Assembly: GCF_005116675.2 (NCBI RefSeq)
Contig: NZ_CP050699.1
Location: 4,335,001 to 4,399,000 of the forward strand
Origin: Desulfosediminicola ganghwensis
GTDB lineage: Bacteria; Desulfobacterota; Desulfobulbia; Desulfobulbales; Desulfocapsaceae
Direction: 5' to 3'
Length of the DNA stretch: 64,000 nt
The notes under the pieces were generated by a model. That model saw only the letters and a list, made by a program, of their open reading frames with translations, was not told the DNA's origin and ran no database searches. Positions within the stretch are counted from its first letter, which is position 1, and each line of letters begins with the position of its first letter. The position numbers and the translations under genes are program-made. Below are positions 55,547 through 64,000 of the stretch, one piece after another.

Positions 55547-55644
55547 TAATCCGGTGTGCGAAAACGGTCTGTCTTAAAGCAGACAGTCCAGCTCACTAAA
55601 TCGTAACTCGGCACGAGAGAAGTCCGAGAATAAGGAGTTATATA

Positions 55645-56001
55645 ATGCCACGCGTTACTCGAGGTTTTAAGGCACGTAGAAGAAGAAATAGAGTTCTCAA
55701 ACTTGCAAAAGGTTTTAGAGGTGGACGTTCCCGCCTTTATCGCACCGCCACTGAAGCTGTTGATCGCGCTCTCAGCTATGCATATCGTGACAGACGCACC
55801 AAGAAGAGAGATTTTCGTCGTCTCTGGATCGCACGTATCAATGCCGGTGCACGTATGAACGATATGAGCTACAGCCAACTTATGGGCGGCCTTAAAAAGG
55901 CCGGGGTCGAGTTGGACAGAAAGGTTCTCGCAAATATGGCAATTCTCGATGCCAACGCTTTCGCTAAGGTTGTTCAGGTAGCCAAAGAAGCGAACGCGTA
56001 A
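55645..56001 (+). CDS. rplT: Ribosomal protein L20
   Basis: The 118-residue basic protein shows the L20 signatures [25 protein letters not shown] and [19 protein letters not shown]. It binds 23S rRNA and normally represses the rpmI-rplT pair. Confidence 0.98.
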   Translation: MPRVTRGFKARRRRNRVLKLAKGFRGGRSRLYRTATEAVDRALSYAYRDRRTKKRDFRRLWIARINAGARMNDMSYSQLMGGLKKAGVELDRKVLANMAILDANAFAKVVQVAKEANA

Positions 56002-56031
56002 CCCTTTCTCCACACACGCTTTATTTTCTAT

Positions 56032-56075
56032 GCATGCCGGTAATGGTTTTACACCATTGACCGGCATGCTGTTTC
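56032..56075 (+). terminator. Hairpin between rplT and pheS (possible attenuator)
   Basis: GCATGCCGGT-AATGG pairs with CCATT-g-ACCGGCATGC around a short loop and is followed by TGTTTCC. It lies where E. coli has the pheST attenuator. I see no Phe-rich leader peptide, so it may be a partial terminator. Confidence 0.6.
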
Positions 56076-56102
56076 CTTGAGCACTAGACTTTCTCGTTTA
56101 TT

Positions 56103-57116
56103 ATGGAACAGGAACTCCAAAGCCTGGCTGATGAAGCCAAAGCACGTCTCGAAGCGTTATCCGAAACCTCTCAACTCGAAGAATTTCGCATTCACTATCT
56201 TGGCCGCAAAGGTCAGTTCACCTCAATCATGCGCCAGCTTGGCACAGTGCCCAAGGAAGACAGACCACGCCTCGGCCAGCTTGCCAACTCTTTTAAATCC
56301 GATCTTGAAGAGCTTTTCGAAAAGAAAAAAACGACCCTCCAGGGTGCGTCTCTCAGCAGCGCGGATTTAACTAAACCAGATCTCACCCTTCCAGGTCGCA
56401 GACCACAGACTGGCCGGCTCCACCCGGTTACCAGGGTAATGACTGAAGCTTGCGCTATTTTCGAAAACCTTGGTTTTTCAGTCGCTGAAGGCCCGGACGT
56501 AGAACAGGATTATTACAATTTCGAAGCACTCAATATTCCAGCACATCACCCTGCCCGGGATATGCACGACACCTTTTATGTCAGTGACTCTATCCTTCTG
56601 CGCACCCACACCTCTCCTATGCAGGCACGCATTATGGAGGTTCAGGAGCCGCCTCTGCGCGTTATCGCTCCTGGCAAGGTCTACCGCTGTGATTCCGATA
56701 TTACCCACACCCCGATGTTCCATCAACTCGAGGGCTTCCTGGTAGACAAAAATGTCTCCTTTGCTGACCTCAAGGGTGTGCTCACCGTTTTCACTGAAAA
56801 GATGTTCGGCAAAAAACTGGCACTCAGATTCCGCCCCAGCTTTTTCCCTTTTACCGAACCCAGCGCTGAAGTAGATATAGCCTGTGTTATTTGTGAAGGT
56901 AAGGGCTGCCGTGTCTGTAAGAAAACCGGCTGGCTCGAAATCCTCGGCTCCGGCATGATAGATCCGGAAGTTTTCAAGATGGTCGGTTACGATCCAGAGG
57001 TCTACAGCGGATTTGCCTTCGGACTCGGTATCGAGCGTATCGCTATGCTCAAATATGGTATCGACGACATCAGGCTTTTCTACGAGAACGATCTCCGTTT
57101 TCTTTCCCAGTTCTAA
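56103..57116 (+). CDS. pheS: Phenylalanyl-tRNA synthetase alpha subunit
   Basis: The 337-residue class II subunit has an N-terminal coiled coil (about residues 1-90) and a catalytic domain with [32 protein letters not shown] (motif 2) and [22 protein letters not shown] (motif 3). It pairs with PheT in an alpha2-beta2 enzyme. Confidence 0.98.
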   Translation: MEQELQSLADEAKARLEALSETSQLEEFRIHYLGRKGQFTSIMRQLGTVPKEDRPRLGQLANSFKSDLEELFEKKKTTLQGASLSSADLTKPDLTLPGRRPQTGRLHPVTRVMTEACAIFENLGFSVAEGPDVEQDYYNFEALNIPAHHPARDMHDTFYVSDSILLRTHTSPMQARIMEVQEPPLRVIAPGKVYRCDSDITHTPMFHQLEGFLVDKNVSFADLKGVLTVFTEKMFGKKLALRFRPSFFPFTEPSAEVDIACVICEGKGCRVCKKTGWLEILGSGMIDPEVFKMVGYDPEVYSGFAFGLGIERIAMLKYGIDDIRLFYENDLRFLSQF

Positions 57117-57143
57117 TCGCTCCTATAATACGACTATACCGCT

Positions 57144-59585
57144 ATGAAGTTCACTCGTGACTGGTTGCAAAATTATGTAGATACAGACGAGCTGTCTAAT
57201 GAACAGCTCGCCGATCACCTCACCATGCTCGGTCTAGAGGTTGATTCTGTAGAGCAGCTCTACCAGGATCTCGCTCCACTGAAGACCGGCCATATCCTGA
57301 CTGCGGAAAAACACCCGGATGCAGACAAGCTTCAGGTTTGTGAAGTACAAATCGGAGATGAGGTTCACCAGATTGTCTGTGGTGCGCCCAATGCACGCGC
57401 CGGGCTTAACGTTGTTGTTGCCCTGCCCGGTGTCACCCTGCCTGGCAATTTTAAAATTAAAAAGGCCAAGGTTCGTGGTGTTGCCTCTGCCGGTATGATC
57501 TGCTCTGAGCGTGAGCTTGGCTTGAGTGAGGATCACAACGGCATCATGGAATTGCCCGAAGATGTTGCCCACGGAGAGTCTTTTGTTGAGGCCATGGGTC
57601 TTGCCGACACCATGATCGAAGTAGACCTGACTCCGAACCGCCCTGACTGTGCCTCTGTCATCGGTGTTGCCCGCGAAGTTGCTGGTATTGTCCGCAAGCC
57701 GCTCGAACTGCCAGTTGCAGATGCCAAGGTCGATAGCACCAGCAGGGAATTCAGTGTTGATGTTGAATCCACGGAACTGTGTCCCCGCTATGCCGCACGT
57801 CTTATTAAGGGTGTAAAAATCGGCCCATCCCCATGGTGGCTCCGTAAACGGCTCCTCGCCGTTGGCCTGCGTCCGATCAACAATGTGGTTGATATAACCA
57901 ACTTTGTGATGATGGAATATGGCCAGCCATTGCATGCCTTTGATTTTGACAGGCTTGCCGGTGGGAAAATCATGGTCCGTACTCCCCGAAAAGGTGAAGA
58001 GACCTTTACCACCCTGGATAACACCGAAAGAAAAATTGATCAGGACACACTGCTGATTTGCGACGGTGACAGACCTGTGGCACTCGCCGGTGTTATGGGC
58101 GGGCTCAACTCAGAAGTTTCCGATCAGACCGTCAACGTCCTGCTCGAAAGTGCCTGCTTCAATGCGGTATCAATCCGTAAAACCGCTCGTAAGGTAAATC
58201 TTTCCACTGATGCATCATATCGTTTTGAGCGTGGTGTAGATCCGGGTGGCACAATCAACGCCCTGAACCGCGCCACCGATCTGCTCGTTGAACTCGCGGG
58301 AGGAGTTGCAGAAGAGTCCGGAGTCGACGTATTTGGCGGTCGAAAGCCGCTGAACTCCCAGACCCTGAAAATATCCAGAACTGCGCAGCTTCTCGGTATA
58401 GAACTCGATTACGGGAAAATTGCTGATCTGCTCGAGTCCATCGGTTTTCAATGCAAACCGAAAGATGACGATACCATCTGGGTACTTTGCCCTACTTTTC
58501 GTGTTGATATCGAGCGGGAAGCAGATCTGGTCGAGGAAGTTGCCCGCCTTTACGGCTACAACAATATCCCGACTACCCTGCCTCAAGCGTCTCTCAGCTA
58601 CCCTGAGCAGGACGAAAAACGCTTTAAACGCGCAGACGCAACCAACATGCTGCTGTCAATCGGTTTCAGCGAAGCGATCAACTACAGTTTCACCACCGAG
58701 AAGCACAGCGACATGCTGATGCTGGCAGAAGATGATGTACGACGTCAATATGTGCGCCTGCTTAATCCGCTCACTGAAGATCAGGCTGTTATGCGTTCCA
58801 TGCTCTTGCCAGGGCTCCTTGAGAATGTTCGACGGAACATCAGCTTCCAGAAAACTGCGGTAAAACTGTTTGAGATCGGCAAAGTCTTCCAGCCAACCGA
58901 GAAAAACGCTCAACCTGTCGAGACAAGTCATATTGCCGGTACGATCAGCGGCAATAGAAATGGGGAGTCTTCTCCGCTTCACTTTCCAGCCGAAAACGTT
59001 GATATTCTTGATGCTAAAGGTGCTGTCGAGTATCTGCTTGAAGAGATGCGTTTAACCGACAATAAAAATTTTCCTATAGAATTTGTCCATCCTGTTGAAG
59101 AAGGGGTGGAAAAATTTTGCGACTCGGACTATGCTCTTCTGGTTTTTGCTGGTGGAACTCTGCTTGGTTCCATTGGAAAGGTTCTGCCTGATGTTCTTCG
59201 CAGCTTCGGAATCAAACACGATGTGTATTACTTCGAATTGAATTTCGACAGCATCTGTGAACTTCAGAGTTCACCTCGCGAATTCAACCCACTGCCGGTC
59301 TACCCGTCCGTCAAGCGTGACATTGCGCTTGTGGTTCCGGTTACCGTTTCCGCCGGTGAGTTACTCGCGAAGGTACACGAAACCAGAGAGAAACTGATCG
59401 AGTCAGCTGAAATTTTTGATGTTTTTCAGGGCGACAAGATCGAGAAAGGATTTAAAAGTGTGGCGGTTTCCATTACCTACCGATCGGCAACCAAGACACT
59501 TACTGAGAAAAATGTGGAAAAAGCCCACGGAAAAGTTGTAAAGTTGCTTACCGATACTTTCGGTGGCAGTTTTCGAGATGCATGA
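57144..59585 (+). CDS. pheT: Phenylalanyl-tRNA synthetase beta subunit
   Basis: The 813-residue protein has the EMAP-like tRNA-binding domain (about residues 40-150), the B3/B4 editing domain (about 210-380), B5, a class-II-like core and the C-terminal ferredoxin-fold anticodon domain. The length is normal. The gap to pheS is 27 nt and to ihfA 6 nt. Confidence 0.98.
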   Translation: MKFTRDWLQNYVDTDELSNEQLADHLTMLGLEVDSVEQLYQDLAPLKTGHILTAEKHPDADKLQVCEVQIGDEVHQIVCGAPNARAGLNVVVALPGVTLPGNFKIKKAKVRGVASAGMICSERELGLSEDHNGIMELPEDVAHGESFVEAMGLADTMIEVDLTPNRPDCASVIGVAREVAGIVRKPLELPVADAKVDSTSREFSVDVESTELCPRYAARLIKGVKIGPSPWWLRKRLLAVGLRPINNVVDITNFVMMEYGQPLHAFDFDRLAGGKIMVRTPRKGEETFTTLDNTERKIDQDTLLICDGDRPVALAGVMGGLNSEVSDQTVNVLLESACFNAVSIRKTARKVNLSTDASYRFERGVDPGGTINALNRATDLLVELAGGVAEESGVDVFGGRKPLNSQTLKISRTAQLLGIELDYGKIADLLESIGFQCKPKDDDTIWVLCPTFRVDIEREADLVEEVARLYGYNNIPTTLPQASLSYPEQDEKRFKRADATNMLLSIGFSEAINYSFTTEKHSDMLMLAEDDVRRQYVRLLNPLTEDQAVMRSMLLPGLLENVRRNISFQKTAVKLFEIGKVFQPTEKNAQPVETSHIAGTISGNRNGESSPLHFPAENVDILDAKGAVEYLLEEMRLTDNKNFPIEFVHPVEEGVEKFCDSDYALLVFAGGTLLGSIGKVLPDVLRSFGIKHDVYYFELNFDSICELQSSPREFNPLPVYPSVKRDIALVVPVTVSAGELLAKVHETREKLIESAEIFDVFQGDKIEKGFKSVAVSITYRSATKTLTEKNVEKAHGKVVKLLTDTFGGSFRDA

Positions 59586-59591
59586 GGATAT

Positions 59592-59882
59592 ATGAACAGC
59601 AGTAATTTAACACGTAAAGACCTGGCCGAGGCGATTGCTAATCAGCTCGGCTATCCACAGAGCAGCTGTGCTGAAATAGTAGACAGCTTTCTCGATACTA
59701 TGAAAGATGCTCTGCTGACAGGCGAAACCATTAAACTGGTTCACTTCGGCACTTTTACAGTTCGTGACAAGGCTCCACGTCGGGGACGCAACCCGCGTAC
59801 CGGTGAGTCTATCACGATTAAGAAGAGGCAGACCGTTAGCTTCAGACCGAGCAAGAAGCTGAGAGAGCAGATTAACGTCTAG
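59592..59882 (+). CDS. ihfA: Integration host factor alpha subunit
   Basis: The 96-residue DNA-bending protein has the HU/IHF core (NLTRKDLAEAIANQLGYPQ...), the beta-arm GTFTVRDKAPRRGRNPRTGE and the alpha-type C terminus. It follows pheT as in enterobacteria. Confidence 0.95.
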   Translation: MNSSNLTRKDLAEAIANQLGYPQSSCAEIVDSFLDTMKDALLTGETIKLVHFGTFTVRDKAPRRGRNPRTGESITIKKRQTVSFRPSKKLREQINV

Positions 59883-59919
59883 ATCTCAGTCGCTCGCCAA
59901 TAAGGAGTTCGCTGGTTCT

Positions 59920-60300
59920 ATGAAATTCAACATCCCAGACAAGCTCTACTTTAAAATTGGCGAAGTTTCGAAGCTGGCCAAAGTGCCAACCCACGTTCTT
60001 CGATATTGGGAGACCGAATTTAAAGAAATCACTCCTAAACGTGCAAACTCCAAACAGAGGTTGTATAGCAGGGAGGACGTGGAACTCATACTGACTATTA
60101 AAATGTTGCTCCATGATCACCGCTACACAATAGCTGGGGCCAGGCAACTCATCGAGAGCAACCAGGAGATTACTGAAAGCCTGGCTGTTCAGCAACAACA
60201 TGCTCAAGACCCTACAAAGGTTTCAGAAATCAACGAGGTTCTTGACTCTATTAAAAGTGAATTGCACCAGCTGCAGCAGTTCATCGATAAAAATAGATAA
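59920..60300 (+). CDS. MerR-family transcriptional regulator
   Basis: The 126-residue protein has a MerR-type winged helix (YFKIGEVSKLAKVPTHVLRYWETEF ... SREDVELI) and a C-terminal coiled-coil, but no effector domain. Short MerR proteins follow ihfA in many proteobacteria. The target is unknown. It has GGAG upstream and ends the operon. Confidence 0.92.
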   Translation: MKFNIPDKLYFKIGEVSKLAKVPTHVLRYWETEFKEITPKRANSKQRLYSREDVELILTIKMLLHDHRYTIAGARQLIESNQEITESLAVQQQHAQDPTKVSEINEVLDSIKSELHQLQQFIDKNR

Positions 60301-60367
60301 TCCATTAAGGTTTTGTTCAGCTTTTGTTGACACTAAAATCAACTAATGGTACATAAGCATCACAGGT

Positions 60368-60444
60368 CGGGATGTAGCGCAGCCTGGTAGCGCATCTGTC
60401 TGGGGGACAGGGGGTCGTAGGTTCAAATCCTATCATCCCGACCA
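60368..60444 (+). tRNA. tRNA-Pro (GGG)
   Basis: The acceptor stem CGGGATG/CATCCCG, D arm with AGCCTGGTAG, anticodon loop CTGGGGG (anticodon GGG), TTCAAAT arm and encoded CCA are all present. Confidence 0.96.
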
Positions 60445-60452
60445 CGAATTGC

Positions 60453-60488
60453 AAAGGGTTCAGCCACTATTGGCTGAACCCTTTTTTT
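60453..60488 (+). terminator. Terminator after tRNA-Pro
   Basis: AAAGGGTTCAGCC pairs perfectly with GGCTGAACCCTTT around ACTATT and runs into seven T. Confidence 0.95.
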
Positions 60489-60832
60489 GTATATTCTCGA
60501 TTTCAACTCTCAGTCACATCCGAACTGTAAACACGTTAGTGCAATCAAAGATGGGTCTACACTAAAGAAAGGGGATGGTTCCTTCATTCTCAATTCAGGT
60601 TGTCAGCAGTTTCGAATACGACTCTGCTTATGGTTCATCAGATCAGTGTATGGTTGAGAGCAGATTTCCCTTACACCTCAGGACATACCCGAGGATGACC
60701 GCCGAAGGATTGCGAGTGGGCCTGGAAGTATAGTATTAGTCGCGTTGCCCCATAACTTGAAATGAGCTTTTCACATGCAGAACTGCAGTTAATGCGCAGA
60801 TGTCCTGCTCAATTCTCTCGTGTCCATCTATT
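60489..60832. other. Intergenic region
   Basis: About 340 bases between the tRNA-Pro terminator and the convergent ankyrin-repeat gene. I see no gene, RNA or clear terminator here. Confidence 0.5.
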
Positions 60833-62059
60833 TTATCTGTACCTTCTGATGATCATGGCTGTATTGCTGTGATTACTCTTCATTGCCCAGTCTATTGCCG
60901 ACCGCCCCTTTCTATCCGTCATTTCCTTCTGAGCCTTATTTTTCAGTAGATGAACTACTATGTCATTATGGCCTTTGGAGGCTGCAGCCATAAGGGCGGT
61001 AAAGCCAGTGGCATCCATTTTATCAATGTCTGCTCCACGTTGAAGCAAAATGCTGACTGAGCGAAAATCTCCTCGTAACGCGGCAAGGATCAGTGGTGTT
61101 ATCCCTTGCGAGTCAGCCATATCAACTTCAGCCCCGCCTTGTATCAATAATTTTATGAGCTCATAATGTTCGTTGCCAACCGCATAGGTGAGAGCAGACC
61201 ATCCGGTTGTACTCTGCTGGTTTATCTTCGCACCATGTTTCATCAGAAACGTTACCATTTCGATATGGCCCAGCGCTGTAGCTGCCATCAAAGGAGTCAC
61301 ATTTCCTGCATTACCTTCATTAATGTCTACATTCATTCCCACTAAGAGCCTGACAATATCGTCATAACCAAACTTCGTTGCTAAAAGAACTACTGTGTCA
61401 CCGCTTTGAGGTAATTTTTTCCTAATATCTGCATGGTTGTCTATGAGTAGCTTGATTGTCTTGCTGTCACCGCTTCCTAAAGAAATCAGCAGAGGTGTTA
61501 AACCCGAATCGTCTACCTCATTAACTGCAAAATCGTGCTCAAGCAAAACTCTCAGGACCTCCTCCTGCCCCCTGCTGGCTGCCCAGAATGGCGCATTGCG
61601 TCCAAGGCTATCCTTCAGACCAAGATCTGCTCCTCGGTTGATCAGTAATTCTGCTATTTCTGCGTTTCCGTGCTGGGATGCGAAGATAAGTGCTGTTCTC
61701 CCATCTTCATCCTGTGCGTCAGGGTCAGCGCCTTTGGCTAACAACAAAAGCAGGCACTCCTTATTATCATATTTGGCTGCAAGCATAAGAGCCGTTTGCC
61801 TGAAGCTATTTCTGGCATGGACATTCTGCCCCTCTGCAAGCATATTTTTCAGCTGCTTACTCTCACCACGGCTCGCTGCGAGAAAAAATTGCGAATATTC
61901 CCGCTCGGCATCATTCTGACGCAGCCTCTCCGGTGCAGCACGGTATTGCTTCAATGGTTGCTTATCCCATCCAGCAGAATCGCTTGCAGAACATTCAACG
62001 TAAGGTACGTTACAGAGTAAGATACTGAGCACTAAAGCTAGATATCTGAGTCGCAACAT
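60833..62059 (-). CDS. Exported ankyrin-repeat protein
   Basis: The 408-residue product has a signal peptide (residues 1-23, ending VEC-SA) and about ten ankyrin repeats from residue 58 to the end, with repeated G-x-TALMLAA and LL-x-x-GAD-x signatures. Ankyrin stacks bind other proteins. A periplasmic location follows from the signal; the partner is unknown. It is monocistronic. Confidence 0.9.
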   Translation of the reverse strand: MLRLRYLALVLSILLCNVPYVECSASDSAGWDKQPLKQYRAAPERLRQNDAEREYSQFFLAASRGESKQLKNMLAEGQNVHARNSFRQTALMLAAKYDNKECLLLLLAKGADPDAQDEDGRTALIFASQHGNAEIAELLINRGADLGLKDSLGRNAPFWAASRGQEEVLRVLLEHDFAVNEVDDSGLTPLLISLGSGDSKTIKLLIDNHADIRKKLPQSGDTVVLLATKFGYDDIVRLLVGMNVDINEGNAGNVTPLMAATALGHIEMVTFLMKHGAKINQQSTTGWSALTYAVGNEHYELIKLLIQGGAEVDMADSQGITPLILAALRGDFRSVSILLQRGADIDKMDATGFTALMAAASKGHNDIVVHLLKNKAQKEMTDRKGRSAIDWAMKSNHSNTAMIIRRYR

Positions 62060-62396
62060 TTATCAGCCTCTTTGTGGTTGCTCAAACGTACAAGCCGAAC
62101 CACCTCTAACCCGAATTTCTCATCAAGAAAGTCTTTCGCAGATAGAAGCCCAGGCCGTGGAGCTGTAGAGAGTTACCACTCATGGCCTATAACGAAGGCT
62201 CTGCGGAAAATCTCTTCACCCGCAGGGTGACCTTTTTTGACTTGAAACGAAAAGCGCTCTGATTTTATAACAATTCAAACAGTTCAGTGTAGCAACCATT
62301 TGAGATTCAATTTAAAAAGGTCATGAGAAGTTCTGGATAAAGCTGATCCGACTTGTTGGAGTTTTCAATGAAGAAAGCGATTCCGCGGACCAACTA
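62060..62396. other. Intergenic region
   Basis: About 335 bases between two minus-strand genes. It should contain the ankyrin gene promoter. I see no RNA gene or strong terminator. Confidence 0.5.
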
Positions 62397-64000
62397 CTAA
62401 GGCATCCGTACGAGAGACGTGCCTGTACCACTATTATTTGTCGTATTTATATCGCCCTCTGCATTAATGGTAGCAGTCCAGCTAATAGATTCATTGTCAT
62501 AAAATGGTACCTCCCAAGGCACTTTAATTTTAACAGTTTCGCCTGGTGCAATCGGCGCAATTGTCCTGGATATTGTCTCATCAATTGTGTCAAGGCTGGT
62601 CAGGTTCGCCTCCAGCACGAGAGTTCCCTCGGCTACATCAGGCCCATTATTCGTTATGTAAACTGATAAATTTTTAGTAGTCCCCCCAAGGGCTCTTCTT
62701 GGTACCTTGAAACTATCCAGGGCCAGATCATATTCCTCCTCCCCTGCCGGTGGTTCAGTACCGGGCCCTTCCCCCTCATACTCAATAAATAGAGTGGCGT
62801 TGTAGATTGCCGTGGGCTTTCGATCACCTTTTATATACACTGCAAGGTCGAAATCTTCAGTCAAAGGCAGGCCGTTAACAGTAAGTTGATTGCCATCAGC
62901 GTCTGTTTTCACACTCCCATCATCATTATAGGCCAACTCATTGACACCGTTAGGACTTGTCCATCCCTGACTCCAGAGTAGCGGTGAATTCTCACCTTCA
63001 AAGTCAAGCAAATCGAGTACTGTCGTCGTTGTATCACCTACTTTATACTTAACGTATTGTGATGTATAAGGGGTTGGGAGGCAATCAATAGAAGGCATTT
63101 CAAGGCCTGGAAGGTCCTGACCAAATTTATTTGCCTTCAAACGCCAGCGCGGGCCGCTTACATAATTGCCATCAACAAAATAATCCCCAAATGGATCACG
63201 ATCGGTGGTTGTGTACCAGGCATTGGTAAAACCTTCGAGCAAATCCTCTGAATATGGTACCGGATCGGTTTCCTTTTCACCAAGTTTGGCAGCAAAGGCC
63301 GGATTTTTGAAAACTGTACCTTGACCGATAAAATCGCCATCGCCCTCATAACAGTCCCTGGTTGAAATCCATCGATCACCAGCGAGTTCGTATCCAGGCA
63401 TTCGACCGGTTGCACCTTCATTTTCCATATCTTCCGGCCGTACCTGATCGTTTGGATTGTTTGTTATCAGGTGTTCAATATGCAATTCAGCCCGGATCAC
63501 CTGGTAATTGGTATTTGGATTGTCTTTCCACTCCTGAGGCAATTGCAGGCGTGCATACAACCGTATATCATTCGGCCGTTTAACCATGCTACCGAAACGA
63601 TAAAGTGGCTTGCCATCATCTTTTTTAGTGATGGAGTAATCTCTGCTTACCGCAATATCTTTACGAACATCAGACTCGTTCGGTATCAGGTCGGGATAGC
63701 CGTCATCTCCCATGGTAAGCGGTGTTGTTGTGATAATGCCCTCTTCTACCAGATATAAGTTATTATCCAGCACACCTTCTTCACAGGTGGAACCATCAAG
63801 CATAGGTTCACCGGTCGCCGGATTATAGAGTGGACTTTGCTCACCGGTCTCGGGATCTGCATATTTATACGGTATCGTTTCGTAGCACGATTTTATGTGC
63901 TCAAGTACGGTAAAATGTTCAGTTGAACATTTTATCATGTTACCCCCAAGGCCTGCACACCAGGTGCCAAACTGCGCTTTAACCTTAAACGTGTCAGTTT
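62397..64000 (-). CDS. Large CARDB-like domain protein, 5' end outside window
   Basis: The frame stays open from its stop at 62397 to the window edge, so the ATG at 63938 need not be the start; codons before it read FKVKAQFGTWCAGLGGN. At least 533 residues are visible. The C-terminal 110 residues (YDLALDSFKVPRRALGG ... NTTNNSG) look like a CARDB immunoglobulin-type domain of secreted proteins. The main part contains several cysteines and a region rich in Asp/Gly and calcium-like loops (DDGSVKTDADGNQL). It is probably extracellular. I do not recognise the N-terminal part. Confidence 0.8.
   Translation of the reverse strand, partial: TDTFKVKAQFGTWCAGLGGNMIKCSTEHFTVLEHIKSCYETIPYKYADPETGEQSPLYNPATGEPMLDGSTCEEGVLDNNLYLVEEGIITTTPLTMGDDGYPDLIPNESDVRKDIAVSRDYSITKKDDGKPLYRFGSMVKRPNDIRLYARLQLPQEWKDNPNTNYQVIRAELHIEHLITNNPNDQVRPEDMENEGATGRMPGYELAGDRWISTRDCYEGDGDFIGQGTVFKNPAFAAKLGEKETDPVPYSEDLLEGFTNAWYTTTDRDPFGDYFVDGNYVSGPRWRLKANKFGQDLPGLEMPSIDCLPTPYTSQYVKYKVGDTTTTVLDLLDFEGENSPLLWSQGWTSPNGVNELAYNDDGSVKTDADGNQLTVNGLPLTEDFDLAVYIKGDRKPTAIYNATLFIEYEGEGPGTEPPAGEEEYDLALDSFKVPRRALGGTTKNLSVYITNNGPDVAEGTLVLEANLTSLDTIDETISRTIAPIAPGETVKIKVPWEVPFYDNESISWTATINAEGDINTTNNSGTGTSLVRMP

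Overview
The window looks like a chromosomal piece of an anaerobic, mid-GC Desulfobacterota bacterium, probably close to the Desulfobulbales. This is inferred from a choline trimethylamine-lyase that matches the Desulfovibrio enzyme residue for residue at the catalytic positions, an Rnf complex with its own multihaem cytochrome, the gene order, and a probable selenoprotein. No 16S rRNA is present, so the placement is not proven.

Layout. (1) 1-2.4 kb: the 3' end of a 23S rRNA gene, an intact 5S gene and terminator, then two damaged 5S copies, a small inverted-repeat element and a decayed IS3-type transposase. (2) 3.2-10.6 kb: one operon encoding a Cys-rich zinc-ribbon-like protein, an octahaem cytochrome c and RnfC-D-G-E-A-B. 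RnfB carries a fused GltD-like flavoprotein. (3) 11.2-30.6 kb: a complete glycyl-radical-enzyme bacterial microcompartment (BMC) locus for choline. It holds a MerR regulator, a DMT-type transporter with a small partner, CutC and its activase CutD, two aldehyde dehydrogenase homologues (the first lacks the catalytic Cys), PduL phosphotransacylase, an alcohol dehydrogenase, a PduS-like flavin/Fe-S protein, eight shell proteins, and EutJ/EutP-type accessory proteins. Two MerR-type promoters, each with a 20-bp spacer holding the same palindrome, drive the transporter and the BMC operon. (4) 30.7-34.1 kb: modEABC molybdate uptake genes with an upstream ModE box. (5) 34.6-48.3 kb: mixed housekeeping genes: a lipoprotein, two PilZ proteins, NfeD plus slipin, PhoH, phosphofructokinase, a CadC-like ArsR regulator with a metal permease interrupted by an in-frame UGA, RsmI, an unrecognised protein and oligoendopeptidase F. 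(6) 48.6-60.4 kb: informational genes: tadA, tRNA-Ser, SRP RNA, dnaX-ybaB-recR, tRNA-Val, thrS-infC-rpmI-rplT-pheS-pheT-ihfA-merR and tRNA-Pro. (7) 60.8-64 kb: a secreted ankyrin-repeat protein and a secreted CARDB-like protein that runs off the window edge.

How it works together. Choline enters and is cleaved by CutC inside the shell to trimethylamine and acetaldehyde. Acetaldehyde dehydrogenase makes acetyl-CoA, which PduL converts to acetyl phosphate, and the alcohol dehydrogenase recycles NADH by making ethanol. The PduS-like protein and two PduT-like shell proteins with a pore cysteine may pass electrons across the shell. The neighbouring Rnf complex links ferredoxin/NADH electrons to an ion gradient and, through the octahaem cytochrome, probably to the periplasm.

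The strongest candidate novelty is the SO_0444-family metal permease at 41303-42526. An in-frame TGA replaces the first Cys of its conserved CSCG motif, and a 7-bp hairpin with a G-first loop lies 17 nt downstream, as expected for a bacterial selenocysteine insertion element.
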